From Ipomoea triloba (taxonomy: Eukaryota; Streptophyta; Magnoliopsida; Solanales; Convolvulaceae), in contig NC_044918.1 in assembly GCF_003576645.1 (NCBI RefSeq), positions 33,189,367 to 33,253,366 on the forward strand: DNA of 64,000 nt. Reading direction: 5' to 3'. The notes beneath the pieces are model-generated. The model searched no databases, was not told where the DNA came from, and worked only from the letters and a program-made list of their open reading frames with translations. The position numbers and the translations under genes are program-made. Each line of letters starts with the position of its first letter. Within the stretch, counting starts at the first letter, position 1. Shown one piece after another: positions 52,229 to 62,806 of the stretch.

Positions 52229-52700
52229 CTGCTCCCACAAGGTAGTTAGCTAGATCTACATACCAGGGTGTAAGGAATATGCCCATCAATTTTTCCTCAG
52301 GAAAATACTCATTAACATCCTCATTCGTATCATGTCCTTCTTCGTTTTCAGTTCTGGACAAATGATCTGCAGTGTTGTTTTCCGCTCCTTTTCGGTCCAC
52401 TATAGTTACATCGAACTCTTGTAAGAGCAGAATCTATCGAATCAATCTCGGCTTTGCTTCATGTTTAGACATAAAGAATCTGATTGCAGCATGGTCAGTG
52501 TGAATTATAACCTTTGACATTAAGAGGTATGATCTAAACTTGTCTAATGCGAATACTATAGCAAACAATTCCTTTTCAGTGGTAGTATAAGCTTGTTGCG
52601 GCTTTGTCGACATTCTACTGGCGTAAGCAATCAGCTGAAATTTCTTTTCATTTTTCTAGCCTAGTACAACTCCAACTGCAAAATTGATCGCATCACACAT
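52229..52700 (-). pseudogene. A2: RNase H fragment of another Athila-like element
   Basis: The minus strand encodes [74 protein letters not shown] and VNEYFPEEKLMGIFLTPWY, ending at NYLVGA where the A LTR begins. In-frame stops follow VVLG and LIR. It joins an unrelated gag fragment at about 52700, so both ends are rearranged. Confidence 0.88.
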
Positions 52701-53290
52701 TTCTAGGCTCGTTAGGGGCGACCTCTTCCACGCTAGGTATTTCTTGATTTGCCAGCCTATTGAAAATGGATTGATGCGGCCCTCTCGATCATGACGGAGA
52801 TCGGTGCGACGCAGCCGACCTTTCTTGCTCCACCGGTCGAGCAGACCTTGCTTGCTGACCCTTAGGAGCCCATCCCTTTCACGGAGGTAAACCTTTCGCT
52901 CGTGAACTTCTACCAACCGAGTGAGCATTCCCAGAATCCCCAATCGTTCTGGATGCTCTGGTGCAACAGGGACGGGAGGCGGGGGCGCCTCCTCTACCTG
53001 GACCCCGTTAGCAAGGGGGTCATCCACTTGCCTTTGGCCAGTTTGGGCTCGGGATTAATTAAGCTATTCTCGTAGGTCGCCATTACGGGGCCGAGACAAC
53101 TGCTCTCGCAAACTACTCTCGTAGGTTTCTTCCCTGAGAAACGGTTTGTCCAGTAGTACCGTTTGCTTGCGCTTGAGCTTGCGTTCTTCCTTGTCCTTTA
53201 CGACTCCTGGTAGTCACCATTGCTTCGTATTCCTTCTTCATTAGTTAGTTAGAATCCACACGACCTTTTGATCGATCCCCACGGACGACA
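52701..53290 (-). pseudogene. Element G: Tat-like gag N-terminal fragment
   Basis: Downstream of a degenerate PBS (minus strand 53293-53276, CGTGTCGTCCGTGGGGA, resembling the GGCGCCGTCYGTGGGAA-type PBS of Tat/RIRE2-like elements). The frame starts MVTTRSRKGQGRTQAQAQA, is broken by stops near 53120-53060, then reads MDDPLANGVQVEEAPPPPVP, EHPERLGILGMLTRLVEVHE and REGRINPFSIGW. It has the proline-rich linker and E/R-rich helix seen in such gags but no capsid core or knuckle. Family assignment is tentative. Confidence 0.55.
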
Positions 53291-53294
53291 CGAA

Positions 53295-53600
53295 TGTTAG
53301 ATTTATCTCCCACGAAATGGTCGAACAGCAGGCCAACACCACCAGAAAATCGACTCAATGTTACCAGAAAATTAGAGTAACCTTTTGGCCCTCTTTGGAT
53401 TGCTTAATCGCCTTTGAATACAATCAGTTGCTTATAAGTGTGCTAGATTGCTTGTGTCTCTCTTGAAACATAGAACCCCTATTTATACAAGCTGGGAGGG
53501 ATTTCTCCCTTAGGAAACTTCTAAACCTCGAGTACCGAGCCTTTAACCTATCTCCCATCACATCCATTAAATAGTATTATATTATGATTATCTGTATGAC
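53295..53600 (-). mobile_element. LTR start region of element G (right boundary uncertain)
   Basis: On the plus strand it begins TGTTAGATTTATCTCCC next to the PBS, and contains a minus-strand TATA box (TTGTATAAATAGGGG, about 53472-53487). I could not locate the outer terminus, so the end is approximate. Confidence 0.45.
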
Positions 53601-53729
53601 ATGTTTGTGTGTAATATAATCTGTTAGTATTATTTTAACTGCACGAATCGCTCTAAAAGCAATGAGGAGGGTGAATCTGATGATGATTCCCAAACCGCAC
53701 CACGTGACCTCGAGGAGCTGCATGCTCAT
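53601..53729 (+). other. Host sequence left of the SIRE-like solo LTR
   Basis: One plus-strand frame is open and acidic (NEEGESDDDSQTAPRDLEEL) up to the insertion, and stays open a little way past it at 54979 (SPSSKCMECQGNWYDSQPL) before a stop. It may be a fragment of an unidentified coding sequence; no family recognised. Confidence 0.3.
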
Positions 53730-54973
53730 TGTTAAGAACCCCGAGCTGTTGATTTTGATGATACCAACTATCCGAGGAGACCCCCAACTTTTCTTTTGTC
53801 TTTTAGAATAGGTTTTTGATCTCATATCTTAGTCACAAAGGGTGACCGAACCCTTAGTAATGAAAAGGATTCAAGTCACTGACATTGAAGCCTTGGAGAA
53901 TCAAACCGAAGTGTTGAAGATCCGAAGAACCGAAGAATAGAAGACTTGAAGAACGGAAGACTAAGATTACAGGCCGAAGTATGGAAGGGCCATGCTCTTG
54001 TGACCGAGCAATCAAACTGTGATTGTCTCGAGGAGTTTAAGAAGAATGATAAGGACAATCATTCTCTCACACTCAAGGCAAAGACATTCTCTGAAAGTTG
54101 TCTTTTCTACTGCCTTGAGAATGGGTTTATAACTGAATGTCAAATCGGATCCTATGCAACGATCCCAAGGAGCATTTAATGATTGTCACCTTTTTGTGGG
54201 ACAAAAGACAAATTGTTCTTGCATAAAAGTGAACAAACGGATAGAAAGTACTGACATTCTGAAAAAGGCCAAAACCTTACCCATTGGATATTACACACTG
54301 GACAATAGGTTTGAATTTCACATTCCCTCCAACGGATCTGAAATTTCACCTATAAATACCCTTGTCCCATCTCACTTTGACAAGGTTGAAAAAGCGAAAT
54401 ATTGTCTAGCAAGTAAACTGCTCTCAGTGTGATAAAATATTCAAAAGCATACAAGTGTTATTTAGCAAAAAGAAGTTCTTGTGTGATTAAAAAGCTCATC
54501 AAGGAAACTAATCACAAGAATTTCAAGTTGGAGAAACATCACAACCTTTCAACCATCTCTACAAGTGAAGTAGAAAGAGGCGGAGTAAACTTGGAAGAAG
54601 TTGAAAAACCTACAACAACGTGGCTGTCGGGCTGAGTGATCAAAGGAGCGCGTTGTAACGGAGTTTGTACTATTAAGGGGAATACAGTGCAAACCTTCAC
54701 GAGTTGTGAAGAAGAGTGGAGTAGGCTTAGTTAACAGCCGAACCAATATAAAAATCTCTCTCTCTCTCTCTAATTTCATTTACACATTGCATTACATACT
54801 TCACTCAAACGTAATACCTTTTATAAGCAAATCCTAAGTGCAAAGTGAAACTAAAATTTGATATTATCTTTCCGCTGCGATATAACTCTTTTGAAAAAGT
54901 TTTCAAAAACTCCTTGTGAGTCTATTCAACCCCCCCCCCTTTTAGACTCACACCGTTACCACCGGGACCAACA
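53730..54973 (+). mobile_element. Solo LTR, SIRE/Maximus-like Copia type
   Basis: 1244 bp from TGTTAAGAACC to GGGACCAACA, flanked by CTCAT (53725-53729) and CTCGT (54974-54978), a 5-bp target duplication with one change. TATA box CCTATAAATACCC at about 54349-54361, a (CT)n tract near 54755 and a C-run followed by TTTAGACTCACACCGTTACC near the end, as in SIRE-like LTRs. No adjacent PBS or internal region, so it is a recombined solo LTR. The family name is from memory of LTR style. Confidence 0.75.
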
Positions 54974-54978
54974 CTCGT

Positions 54979-55320
54979 TCCCCATCATCAAAATGCATGG
55001 AATGCCAAGGGAACTGGTACGACTCACAACCACTGTCATGCCACGCCAGCGACAAGATGTGAGAAATATTGGCATGGGGGCTCCTGAGTTTGCGGATCAC
55101 TAAAATACCACTATGTCTGGGCCATTGGTTGGTGTACGCTAAAAATATGCAATGGGAGCTTGATAAACATTACAATGGATGAAGTTGCAGCTGTCTTTGA
55201 TGTATATTATCAAGATTTCTTTATTCGGTTTTATTCAAATACAAAAAGTATGTTTTTTTAAATACAAAAGTATGTTAGTCGTTGTATGTATGTAATATTT
55301 TCTGGACAATCTAAGCTTTG
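54979..55320 (+). other. Unassigned sequence between two solo LTRs
   Basis: AT-rich toward the right. A short frame (MHGMPRELVRLTTTVMPRQR, ending EFADH) is too small to support. See the left half at 53601-53729. Confidence 0.4.
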
Positions 55321-55325
55321 TCTCC

Positions 55326-56578
55326 TGATGGATGTATGTTTAGTGGTGAGGTGCGAATGCGAAGGTGGGTGGTGATAAAGCGAAGAGTCAAGACTCCCCG
55401 AGTGTCGTGTCTCTCAAGGATGACGAATGGGAATCGAATTAGTGTGTTGGCATCTAAGAGGTTGAAGAGAAAGGGTTACGGGAATGGCTAAGGGTTGGAT
55501 TCATTTGTAAGAGGGGGAAGGTTTATAGTGGTTGTGTAAAATAAGTAAAAGTAAGGTTGAGATTGGGGCTTTAGGCTTTTCCATGTGGTCTATCTTTGGA
55601 TGGTTTTGCGAGTGCAAGTCGTGGAATAGACTAGGGAGTTCGTGGCAAACTACCCCCTCATTCGGTTGGGGCATTTTATCGAACACTTTGTCTACCACTC
55701 CTCTCGGATGTCGTCCTTTCGGACTAAGAGCGGAGAAGTGGGTGAGTTAGACTCGTGAGTGGCCGCTATCGGGCACACACTCACTTCCTTTGGGTTTGCT
55801 ACCTAATGTGGCCACAAAAGGCACAAAGCGTGAAGAACATCATCCACACAAGTTCAACATCCAACAATCAAGCAACTCACAATTCAAAGCAATAATATTA
55901 AACATCCACATAGATCTATCATGGGGCCACTAATTCCCTATATAATCTACTCTAGCATACTAAGAAACAAGAACAAGAAAGGAAATATCAAAGAAACAAG
56001 TATTAAATTAGAAAATGGAGAAAATTGTTACCACCCTTAGAAAGGGGATCTTTACAACCTTGATCTTGAAATCCCAATCTTCATTCTTGCCCTTAATCTA
56101 TTCTAAACTATGAGAAGAAGGAATTTTCCCCCAAAGGGAGAAAACCCTCTAGATCTATTCTACCCTATTCTATGAATTTTCTGATCTATTCTAGTTGTGC
56201 TTAGGTTTAGGGCAAAAGGGATTTATATAGGTGACAAAAAGGGAACAAATTTCCCAAAATAGCCCTTGGCCTGACCACGCTTGCTTCCACGCGTGGTGGC
56301 GGGCGTGGGAGCTTACTAGAATTATTCCACGCCCAGCCACACACGTGTGAGGCTGCGTGGGACGCTACTGCATTTCGGCTTGTTTGTCTTTTGCTCTATT
56401 TTAGCCTCAAATCCCTCTCCAACCTGTGAAATACCTCAAAACTCTTTCTAGAAATGTTGTTAGAAGATTTTGATCGCATTTGAGCTAAAATGCATGCAAT
56501 TGTTGTAATCGGATGTCAAAACGATGCACTTTTAATCTAATAAAGACCCCTTATAAGTGCTATTCTTGGTGCTTATCA
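55326..56578 (-). mobile_element. Solo LTR, A-type (Athila-like)
   Basis: 1253 bp, TGATGGATG...GCTTATCA, with perfect 5-bp target duplication TCTCC (55321-55325 and 56579-56583). It contains CCCCGAGTGTCGTGTCTCTC near 55397, TTGTCTACCACTCCTCTCGG near 55689, the CGCG-box pair (56275-56365) and a minus-strand CTATATAAAT box (56221-56230). No internal region. Orientation follows A and A1. Confidence 0.92.
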
Positions 56579-56583
56579 TCTCC

Positions 56584-58243
56584 ATTCGTATAGCTTCAAC
56601 ATTCATTATTGAAGTACCCTGTTTCACTTTTTAATCCCTACATAACATAATTAGACAGTTTAGATACCATTACATCCATAAATTTTGAGCACTAACTAAT
56701 ATATGTGGTTGAAGGTATGACGGTCTACCCTGTCTTCATACCAAATATTCCTATTAGAGGTTGGCTGAGTTTTAGGCTCTACTACTGCACCTGACTATAG
56801 CACAAGTAGCATGATATAGAAGTCAGAATAGGATCTAGATAGTCACATCTAAAACTAAGGAAACCGCCTTTCATGTAATATGTATAGCCAATTTCTCTAA
56901 TTTCGCCATCACCCCCCCCCCCAAAGTTAAAGCGTTCGTTGTTTTATCTTATTAATGAAGGTGACATGGTCTTAGCTTGTAGCGATCCATGGAATGGCAC
57001 CCACACTTACAAGCAGTCATTTACAAAAGCGATTGGAAGATTGAAAACAAAAAAAAAAAAAAAAACTATAGGGGGTAGGGAACAAAAGTGGTATCACTGC
57101 CAAGCTTCCTAGTAACGAACCACGCACCCCTAGCTGGAAAAAGCAGTTTGAAATGCATTGTGCATCAGGTGGACACATAGTAGTGTTGGTTCAATGTACA
57201 TATGCGTACTGTTGGCAGAACAACCCATACCACCCAATTTAAAGACACCTTAGTGACCTGTAGACTGTGCACTAGCTTCAGAATGGGGTATTCCCACTTT
57301 AGTGGCAAAATAAACATCTAACATGGAATTGCTAACTAACTATTGGCATATTCACTTCAGTGGCAAAATAAACCCAAACATGTGTTTCAACTAACCCAAA
57401 GCAACAAATTCACATACACAAAACCACAAAAACACACCCATTTATACTTCCCTACCATAACCTCACAAATATGCATGAACATCCACGAGGCTAGCATGCA
57501 CACACATAAGTAGCGCAAAGCAGCACCCTAGTGCAATGTAGGATCGTGAAACCACCCTAAAACGGGGTTGGAACAGTCCTATGCACCCCGTAATCTCGTA
57601 ATGGAGTGCGATGCCAATACCATGATACCCAACCGTCAACAATAACCAGGAGCACCTACGTATGTGGGTTGCAACTACATCACTAAACAATGCGCGGGCC
57701 GCTAGTGTGTGCTACTACCTAATACAAAGATACGCACAATGCACAGACCTACGCACTCCCATCGATGTTGTGCCATGGACCACTGCAAAAAAGCAATGCC
57801 GCCCCATCACATTAATATGGAGTCCACCATGGTAAATGCACTAAGATCGATGGCAATGCATATATAGAGTCGAATGAACATACCATACTACTGTAGAATA
57901 ACAAAACGAAGACGAAACATGATAAGTGTTCGCACCACCGTACGGAGATTCACGGCGGTCCTTCACCATCATTGTGGTGTAGCACCGTACCCCGGCCGTA
58001 AGATGTTTTGAACTTGCCTCGATAATCGTAAATCAAGAACGGATGGAAGCCAATACTTTGAAATTCAAACCAAATGGGAACATTGGGAATTACCAGGAAT
58101 GCCCCAGGTGCACTCTAGTGAGGACTAGCACAAGGGTGCGATAATTTCTCCTAATCCATCCGATCGCGCAAAATCAATGCACAACATTGATTCACACGTT
58201 CACACAATAACTATGGTTTGCACCTGAAAACCTGAAAACCAAC
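56584..58243. other. Unassigned non-coding DNA
   Basis: 1.66 kb without a supportable gene on either strand. It holds a C10 run (about 56912-56921), an A-run of ~19 (57048-57066) and scattered stops. It may be old intergenic DNA or decayed repeats. Confidence 0.6.
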
Positions 58244-58262
58244 ATGTATATGTATATATGTA

Positions 58263-58264
<2 letters not shown>

Positions 58265-58295
<31 letters not shown>
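58265..58295. repeat. (TG)n microsatellite
   Basis: About 15 TG units abutting the Copia remnant. Confidence 0.97.
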
Positions 58296-58297
<2 letters not shown>

Positions 58298-58795
58298 TTG
58301 GAAGCACCAATCCATCAAGCAAACTATAGAGGTATAATTAGCTCTCTTTTGTACCTAACTGGTAGTAAACCTGACATTTGTTTTGCAGTTGGTGTGTGTG
58401 CAAGATTTCATGTAAATCCCAAGGAGAGTCACCTCGTAGCAGCAAAAAAAATCCTAAGATATGTCAAAGGTACGCAAAGTGTTGGACTTTGGTATTTGAG
58501 AGGTAGATCCTTCGAATTAGTTGGCTATTCGGATGTTGATTTCGTCTGTTACAAGATAGATATGAATTGCACCTCTGGAACATGTCAATTTCTAGGAGGA
58601 AGGCTCATCTCGTGGTTTAGCAAGAAGCAAAACTCCATAGCCACAAGTACTGCTAAAGAGGAGTACATAACTACTAGAAGTTATGCTCAAATCCTTTGGA
58701 TGAAGCAACAACTCTCAAGGATTATGGTGTTGAAGCCAAAGAAATAAGCATCATGTGTGACAACACTAGTGCCTAAGCCATAACTCATAATATTA
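58298..58795 (+). pseudogene. Copia RNase H remnant
   Basis: The plus-strand frame contains hallmark Ty1/copia RNase H blocks: YRGIISSLLYLTGSKPDICF, CARFHVNPKESHLVAAKKIL, YVKGTQSVGLWY, ELVGYSDVDF, STSGTCQFLGG-like TSGTCQFLGGRLISWFSKKQ, NSIATSTAKEEYI and QILWMKQQL. The frame ends at TAA 58745. A shifted frame continues EAKEISIMCDNTSA, with a TAG/TAA and loss of similarity before 58810, where the LINE begins. No LTR was found nearby; it is a truncated, dead fragment, probably of a SIRE- or Tork-like element. Confidence 0.92.
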
Positions 58796-58928
58796 TTTCG
58801 AGGGTGTTTAAGTTCTTTTACATAATTTTTTTATTTTTTTCCCCTCTCTCCCAGTGAGTGTTTTTTCTCTCCTTGTGAGTGCTCTTGAGTGGTTTTCTTA
58901 GGTTTTTCCTTGTGCTTTGTCTTTAGCG

Positions 58929-60071
58929 ATGGAGAAAGGCGGTCCGAGTGAATTGGTTGATGCGTGTGAGGCTTTGGCCATTATCGATGAAGAGGAGGGT
59001 GTGGTTCTGGAAGAAGATGATGTCCAACCAAAACAAAAGTTGGATTATCGTTTCCTTCTGGTCGGGAGAGTTGTAACTGAGAGACAGATTAAGCTGGTGG
59101 TTTTTCGGGATGTAATGGCTACTGCTTGGAAGCCTGGGAAGGGAGTTATGGTACGTGATCTGGGGAATAATCGATTTTTGTTTCTTTTTTATCATGAGCG
59201 TGATATTGCAAGAGTTGTCAATGATGGTCCATGGACCTTTGATCAGAACTTGGTTCTGCTTCGCCGTTTAACAGAAGGGGAGGATCCGATGGGTGTTGCC
59301 TTAGATACTGTATCTTTTTGGATTCAAGTTCATAATGTCCCAGTGGGGTTCATGTCTGAGAGGGTCGCTAAGGTGATCGGCAATTATGTGGGAGTGTTTG
59401 AGAAGGCTGACGAGCGAAATTTTAGTTCAAACTCGAGTTCTTTTATGCGGGTGCGAACAAGACTTGATGTCACTAAGCCTCTGAAAGCTAAAATGCGGAT
59501 GAAGAAGCCGGGTGGTGAGTGGTTCTGGGTTGATCTCCGGTATGAACGACTTCCATCATTCTGCTTTCAATGTGGGGTTATAGGACATGCAGAGAAGTTT
59601 TGTCCTCAAGCTTTTGATAATCCGATGGAGGGGAAGGCTCTGCCTTTTGGAACGTGGTTGAGGGCGGGGGGCCGGAAAGCTGTGATGCCGGCGATGAACA
59701 AATGGTTGGTTTTGGAGGAGCCGGAAACGGTTGCGCCGGCGGCGGGAGTTGGGGGGGTTTCGACTGAAACGGTCATTAATGGTGGTGAATCTTTGTATTC
59801 ATGTGCCGTTAAGGAACCGTTCGGGAAGGGGGACGTTGGGGAGGGGTTTCAGGGTAACGGAAAGGATAAGGTGGGGACTTTTAATGCTGATTATGAGGAG
59901 GAAGGAGTGGTGTTAGTCGAGCAGAAAAGAAGGCGTAGGGGGAGTGCAGTAAGTGTGTGTGATGGGCCGGGTAGTGAGGGTAATTGGATTAGCCCAATGT
60001 CTGTGGACTCAAGTAATCCAAATGTTGTTAAGGAGGTGGGCTTTGAAGATCAGGCCCACCGGGTCCAATGA
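58929..60071 (+). CDS. LINE ORF1 (DUF4283 and zinc knuckle protein)
   Basis: 380 residues from ATG 58929 in good context (GCGATGG), following a T/C-rich 5' leader (about 58815-58925). Residues ~35-180 form the DUF4283 domain common to plant L1 ORF1 (YRFLLVGRVVTERQIKLVVF, GNNRFLFLFYHERD, DGPWTFDQNLVLL, FWIQVHNVP). A CCHC knuckle CFQCGVIGHAEKFC is at 212-225. The C-terminal 150 residues are low complexity, with G/E-rich and basic stretches (QKRRRRGS). It is an RNA-binding nucleic-acid chaperone that coats the LINE RNA. Its stop codon overlaps the ORF2 start (ATGA at 60068-60071). The frame is intact. Confidence 0.9.
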   Translation: MEKGGPSELVDACEALAIIDEEEGVVLEEDDVQPKQKLDYRFLLVGRVVTERQIKLVVFRDVMATAWKPGKGVMVRDLGNNRFLFLFYHERDIARVVNDGPWTFDQNLVLLRRLTEGEDPMGVALDTVSFWIQVHNVPVGFMSERVAKVIGNYVGVFEKADERNFSSNSSSFMRVRTRLDVTKPLKAKMRMKKPGGEWFWVDLRYERLPSFCFQCGVIGHAEKFCPQAFDNPMEGKALPFGTWLRAGGRKAVMPAMNKWLVLEEPETVAPAAGVGGVSTETVINGGESLYSCAVKEPFGKGDVGEGFQGNGKDKVGTFNADYEEEGVVLVEQKRRRRGSAVSVCDGPGSEGNWISPMSVDSSNPNVVKEVGFEDQAHRVQ

Positions 60072-61123
60072 ATTGTTTTAGTTGGAACTGTCGTGGGCTG
60101 GGAAACCCATTGACAGTTCAAGTTTTGTTGGGTCTGATTAGTCAGAACAGGCCTGATATTTTATTCCTTTGTGAGACTTTAAGTAATGCTAGACGAATGG
60201 AGAGTGTGCGGGTGCGGCTAAAATATGACAATTGTTTTACCGTTGAAGCAGTAGGTAGGGGTGGAGGGCTCGCTATTTTATGGAACGGGGGTCTCGACGT
60301 AGAGGTGAAGGGGTATTCGAATCACTATATCGACACGGTTGTTTCGGCTCAGGGGTTTCAACGCTGGAGGTTTACGGGGTATTATGGCAGTTCGGAGAGA
60401 CAGAATCGGCGTCACTCGTGGGACCTGTTGAGGTATTTAGCTTCAATTAATAATTTACCTTGGGTTCTTATGGGGGATTTTAACGATATAATGTTAGCAA
60501 CGGAGAAAGTTGGGCGGGTTCCTCATCCTGAATGGTTGAGGTGGGGTTTTTGTGAGGCTGTGAGAGAAAGTGGGTTATCTGATTTTGGGTTTGGGGGGTG
60601 TCAATTTACTTGGGAGAGGGGGAGAGGGACAACACAGTGGGTTAGAGAAAAGTTGGATCGAGTGTTGGTTTCTGGGAATTGGCGTGATGTTTTTCCTATG
60701 GCCAAAGCTTGGTCGGTTGAGGGTACAAGTAGTGACCATTTGCCTTTGCATTTGTGTACGAATTGGGGAGGAAGGAGGAGTGTTGTTCGTCGATCCCGGT
60801 ATGAAAATTCATGGGGGAAAGAGCAGGAGTGTAGGGATTTGGTGGAGTCGGCGTGGTACCGTGATGGTGCGGCTCCGATTATGGATAGAATTGAACGGTG
60901 TAGTCGGGAGGTGTGGCAGTGGGGGAGGAGGAGAAGTAGCGGTGAGAGGGAGGAGCTTAAGAGATGTAAGAAGAGGATGGGGGAGCTGCGAAATACAGGG
61001 GACAGAAGGGGTGTGTGGGAGTTTGGGGAAGTGCAGCGAAAGTATATGGCTCTTGTTCAAAATCAGAGTGATCACTGGCGTCAACGGGCTAAAGAGCTTT
61101 GGTATTCCGGGGGGGGACTGTAA
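60068..61123 (+). CDS. LINE ORF2, endonuclease part (frameshifted at G-run)
   Basis: AP-type endonuclease that nicks target DNA to prime reverse transcription. Starts MNCFSWNCRGLGNPLTVQVL at an ATG overlapping the ORF1 stop. Motifs: SWNCRGLGN, LFLCET, GGGLAILWNG, PWVLMGDFNDI, CQFTWERG, LDRVLVSGNW and SSDHLPL with the catalytic Asp-His. A linker helix region follows to ELWYSGG. An 8-nt G run at 61109-61116 shifts the frame to an early stop; the next frame continues immediately as GDCNSKFFH. Both the EN motifs and the downstream RT are otherwise well preserved. Confidence 0.93.
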   Translation: MNCFSWNCRGLGNPLTVQVLLGLISQNRPDILFLCETLSNARRMESVRVRLKYDNCFTVEAVGRGGGLAILWNGGLDVEVKGYSNHYIDTVVSAQGFQRWRFTGYYGSSERQNRRHSWDLLRYLASINNLPWVLMGDFNDIMLATEKVGRVPHPEWLRWGFCEAVRESGLSDFGFGGCQFTWERGRGTTQWVREKLDRVLVSGNWRDVFPMAKAWSVEGTSSDHLPLHLCTNWGGRRSVVRRSRYENSWGKEQECRDLVESAWYRDGAAPIMDRIERCSREVWQWGRRRSSGEREELKRCKKRMGELRNTGDRRGVWEFGEVQRKYMALVQNQSDHWRQRAKELWYSGGGL

Positions 61124-62806
61124 TAGTAAATTCTTTCATTCCTCGGTTAATAGTAGGAGGAGAAGGAATCAGATAGAGGGCCTTCGAAATGCTGATGGAG
61201 AACTGATAAGAGATGAACGCGGGAAAGCCGACATTATGGTCGATTATTTCCAAAGTCTGTTTTCTACAGAGGAGGGAGATGATCGACCTGTGCTTGAATG
61301 TCTGACCCGTCGAATTTCAGCAGATCAGAATGCTTCGCTGGTGAGGGAGGTTACGGTCGATGAGGTGAAAGCTGCAGTGTTTGGGATGCACCCGGACAAG
61401 TCCCCAGGGCCTGATGGGCTGTCTCCAGCGTTCTTCCAGACGCATTGGAACGTGGTGGGCGAGGAGGTGGTAAATTTCTGTAAACTTTTTCTTCTAACCG
61501 GTCATATGCCTGTTTGTTTAAATGACACTCATATTGTGTTAATTCCGAAAAAGAGTCATCCTGACTTGATGTCGAATTTCCGTCCTATCTCGTTATGTAA
61601 TGTTGTTTATCGTGTTTTGGCAAAGGTCTTAGCTAATCGTTAGAGGGGGGTATTAGATTTGATTATTTCCCCGGCACAAAGTGCTTTTATTCCAGGGAGA
61701 ACAATTATTGATAATATCCTGCTGGCCTATGAGTCGAATCATGCGATGAATCGTGTTCAAGGGGATAGGGGTGGTTATGGGGCGTTAAAAGTCGATATGA
61801 GTAAGGCATATGACCGAGTAGAGTGGGGGTTTTTAGGGCGGGTTATGGCAAAGTTAGGTTTCAGTGAGCGGTGGGTGGCTTTAATGCATGAGTGTATTTC
61901 TACAGTTCAGTATCGGATTCTGGTGGAGGGGAAAGAGTGGGGGCCTATTAGTCCGGCTAGGGGTTTACAGCAGGGGGATCCTTTGTCTCCATGTTTATTT
62001 ATATTAGTAGCCGAGAGTCTTAGCGCCATGTTAAGGGTTCAGGAGGTAGAGGGTGGTTTGCAGGGGGTGAGGGTGGCCCGGGGGGCTCCACGTATTTCTC
62101 ATCTATTCTTCGCGGATGATTGTCTTTTCTTTTTTAGGGCAAACAATCTTGAAGCGGGGGTTATTAGAGAAGTTTTAAAGGAGTATGGGCGGGCTAGTGG
62201 GCAACAAGTGAATTTTGCGAAAACGGCTATCGTTTTTGGAAAGAATGTGGGGAGAGAGGATAAGGAGGCTGTTTGTGAATCTCTTGGGATTACGGAACAG
62301 CAGGGTGGGAGGAATAGAATTCATTACTGGGGAAACCGGTTTTTGTCGCGAGCTGGGCGTGAGGTTCTTCTCAAGACAGTCGTACAGGCTATTCCAAACT
62401 ATGCGATGAATGTGTTTTTGTTACCTAAATCTATGTGTGTTGAGATGGAGAGACTCATGAATGCATTTTGGTGGGGATGTGAGGGGCGAGGGAGCAAGGG
62501 GATTCGGTGGAGTTCGTGGGCTGACTTATGTCAACCAAAGCAGTGTGGTGGAGTGGGTTTTAGGTTAGTGAGGGAGATGAATTTGGCAATGCTGGGTAGA
62601 CAAGGCTGGAATTTTTTGCATAAACCAAATTCCTTGGTGACTCGTGTTTTTAAAGCTCGTTACTTTCCAAATTGCTCTTTCCTTGATGCAAAGCCGGGGT
62701 CGAATCCTTCCTTTGTTTGGTCGAGCATTCGTGAAACTCAAAATCTGTTAAGGGAGGGAGTGAGGTGGGGTATTGGGAATGGAGAGGGTGTGCGGGTGTG
62801 GGGGGG
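61109..62806 (+). pseudogene. LINE ORF2, reverse transcriptase part
   Basis: In the frame after the G run: CNSKFFHSSVNSRRRRNQIE, the RT start DKSPGPDGLSPAFFQTHW, LIPKKSHPDLMSNFRPISLC, an in-frame TAG at 61641-61643 after LAKVLANR, then SAFIPGRTIIDNILLAYE, VDMSKAYDRVEWGFL, GLQQGDPLSPCLFIL and the catalytic FADDCLFFF. The thumb and connection region run to GVRVWG, where a second G run (62800-62806) shifts the frame again. RT copies the LINE RNA at the nick. One nonsense and two homopolymer shifts leave it non-functional as read. Confidence 0.93.

Noticed and set aside
57463..57690. 75-codon minus-strand frame in the unassigned region
   Set aside because: No recognisable motif, no supporting context, and length within chance expectation.
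60570..61108. Second open frame overlapping the LINE endonuclease
   Set aside because: The endonuclease motifs are in the 60068 frame. Only the part after the G run in the other frame is real RT.
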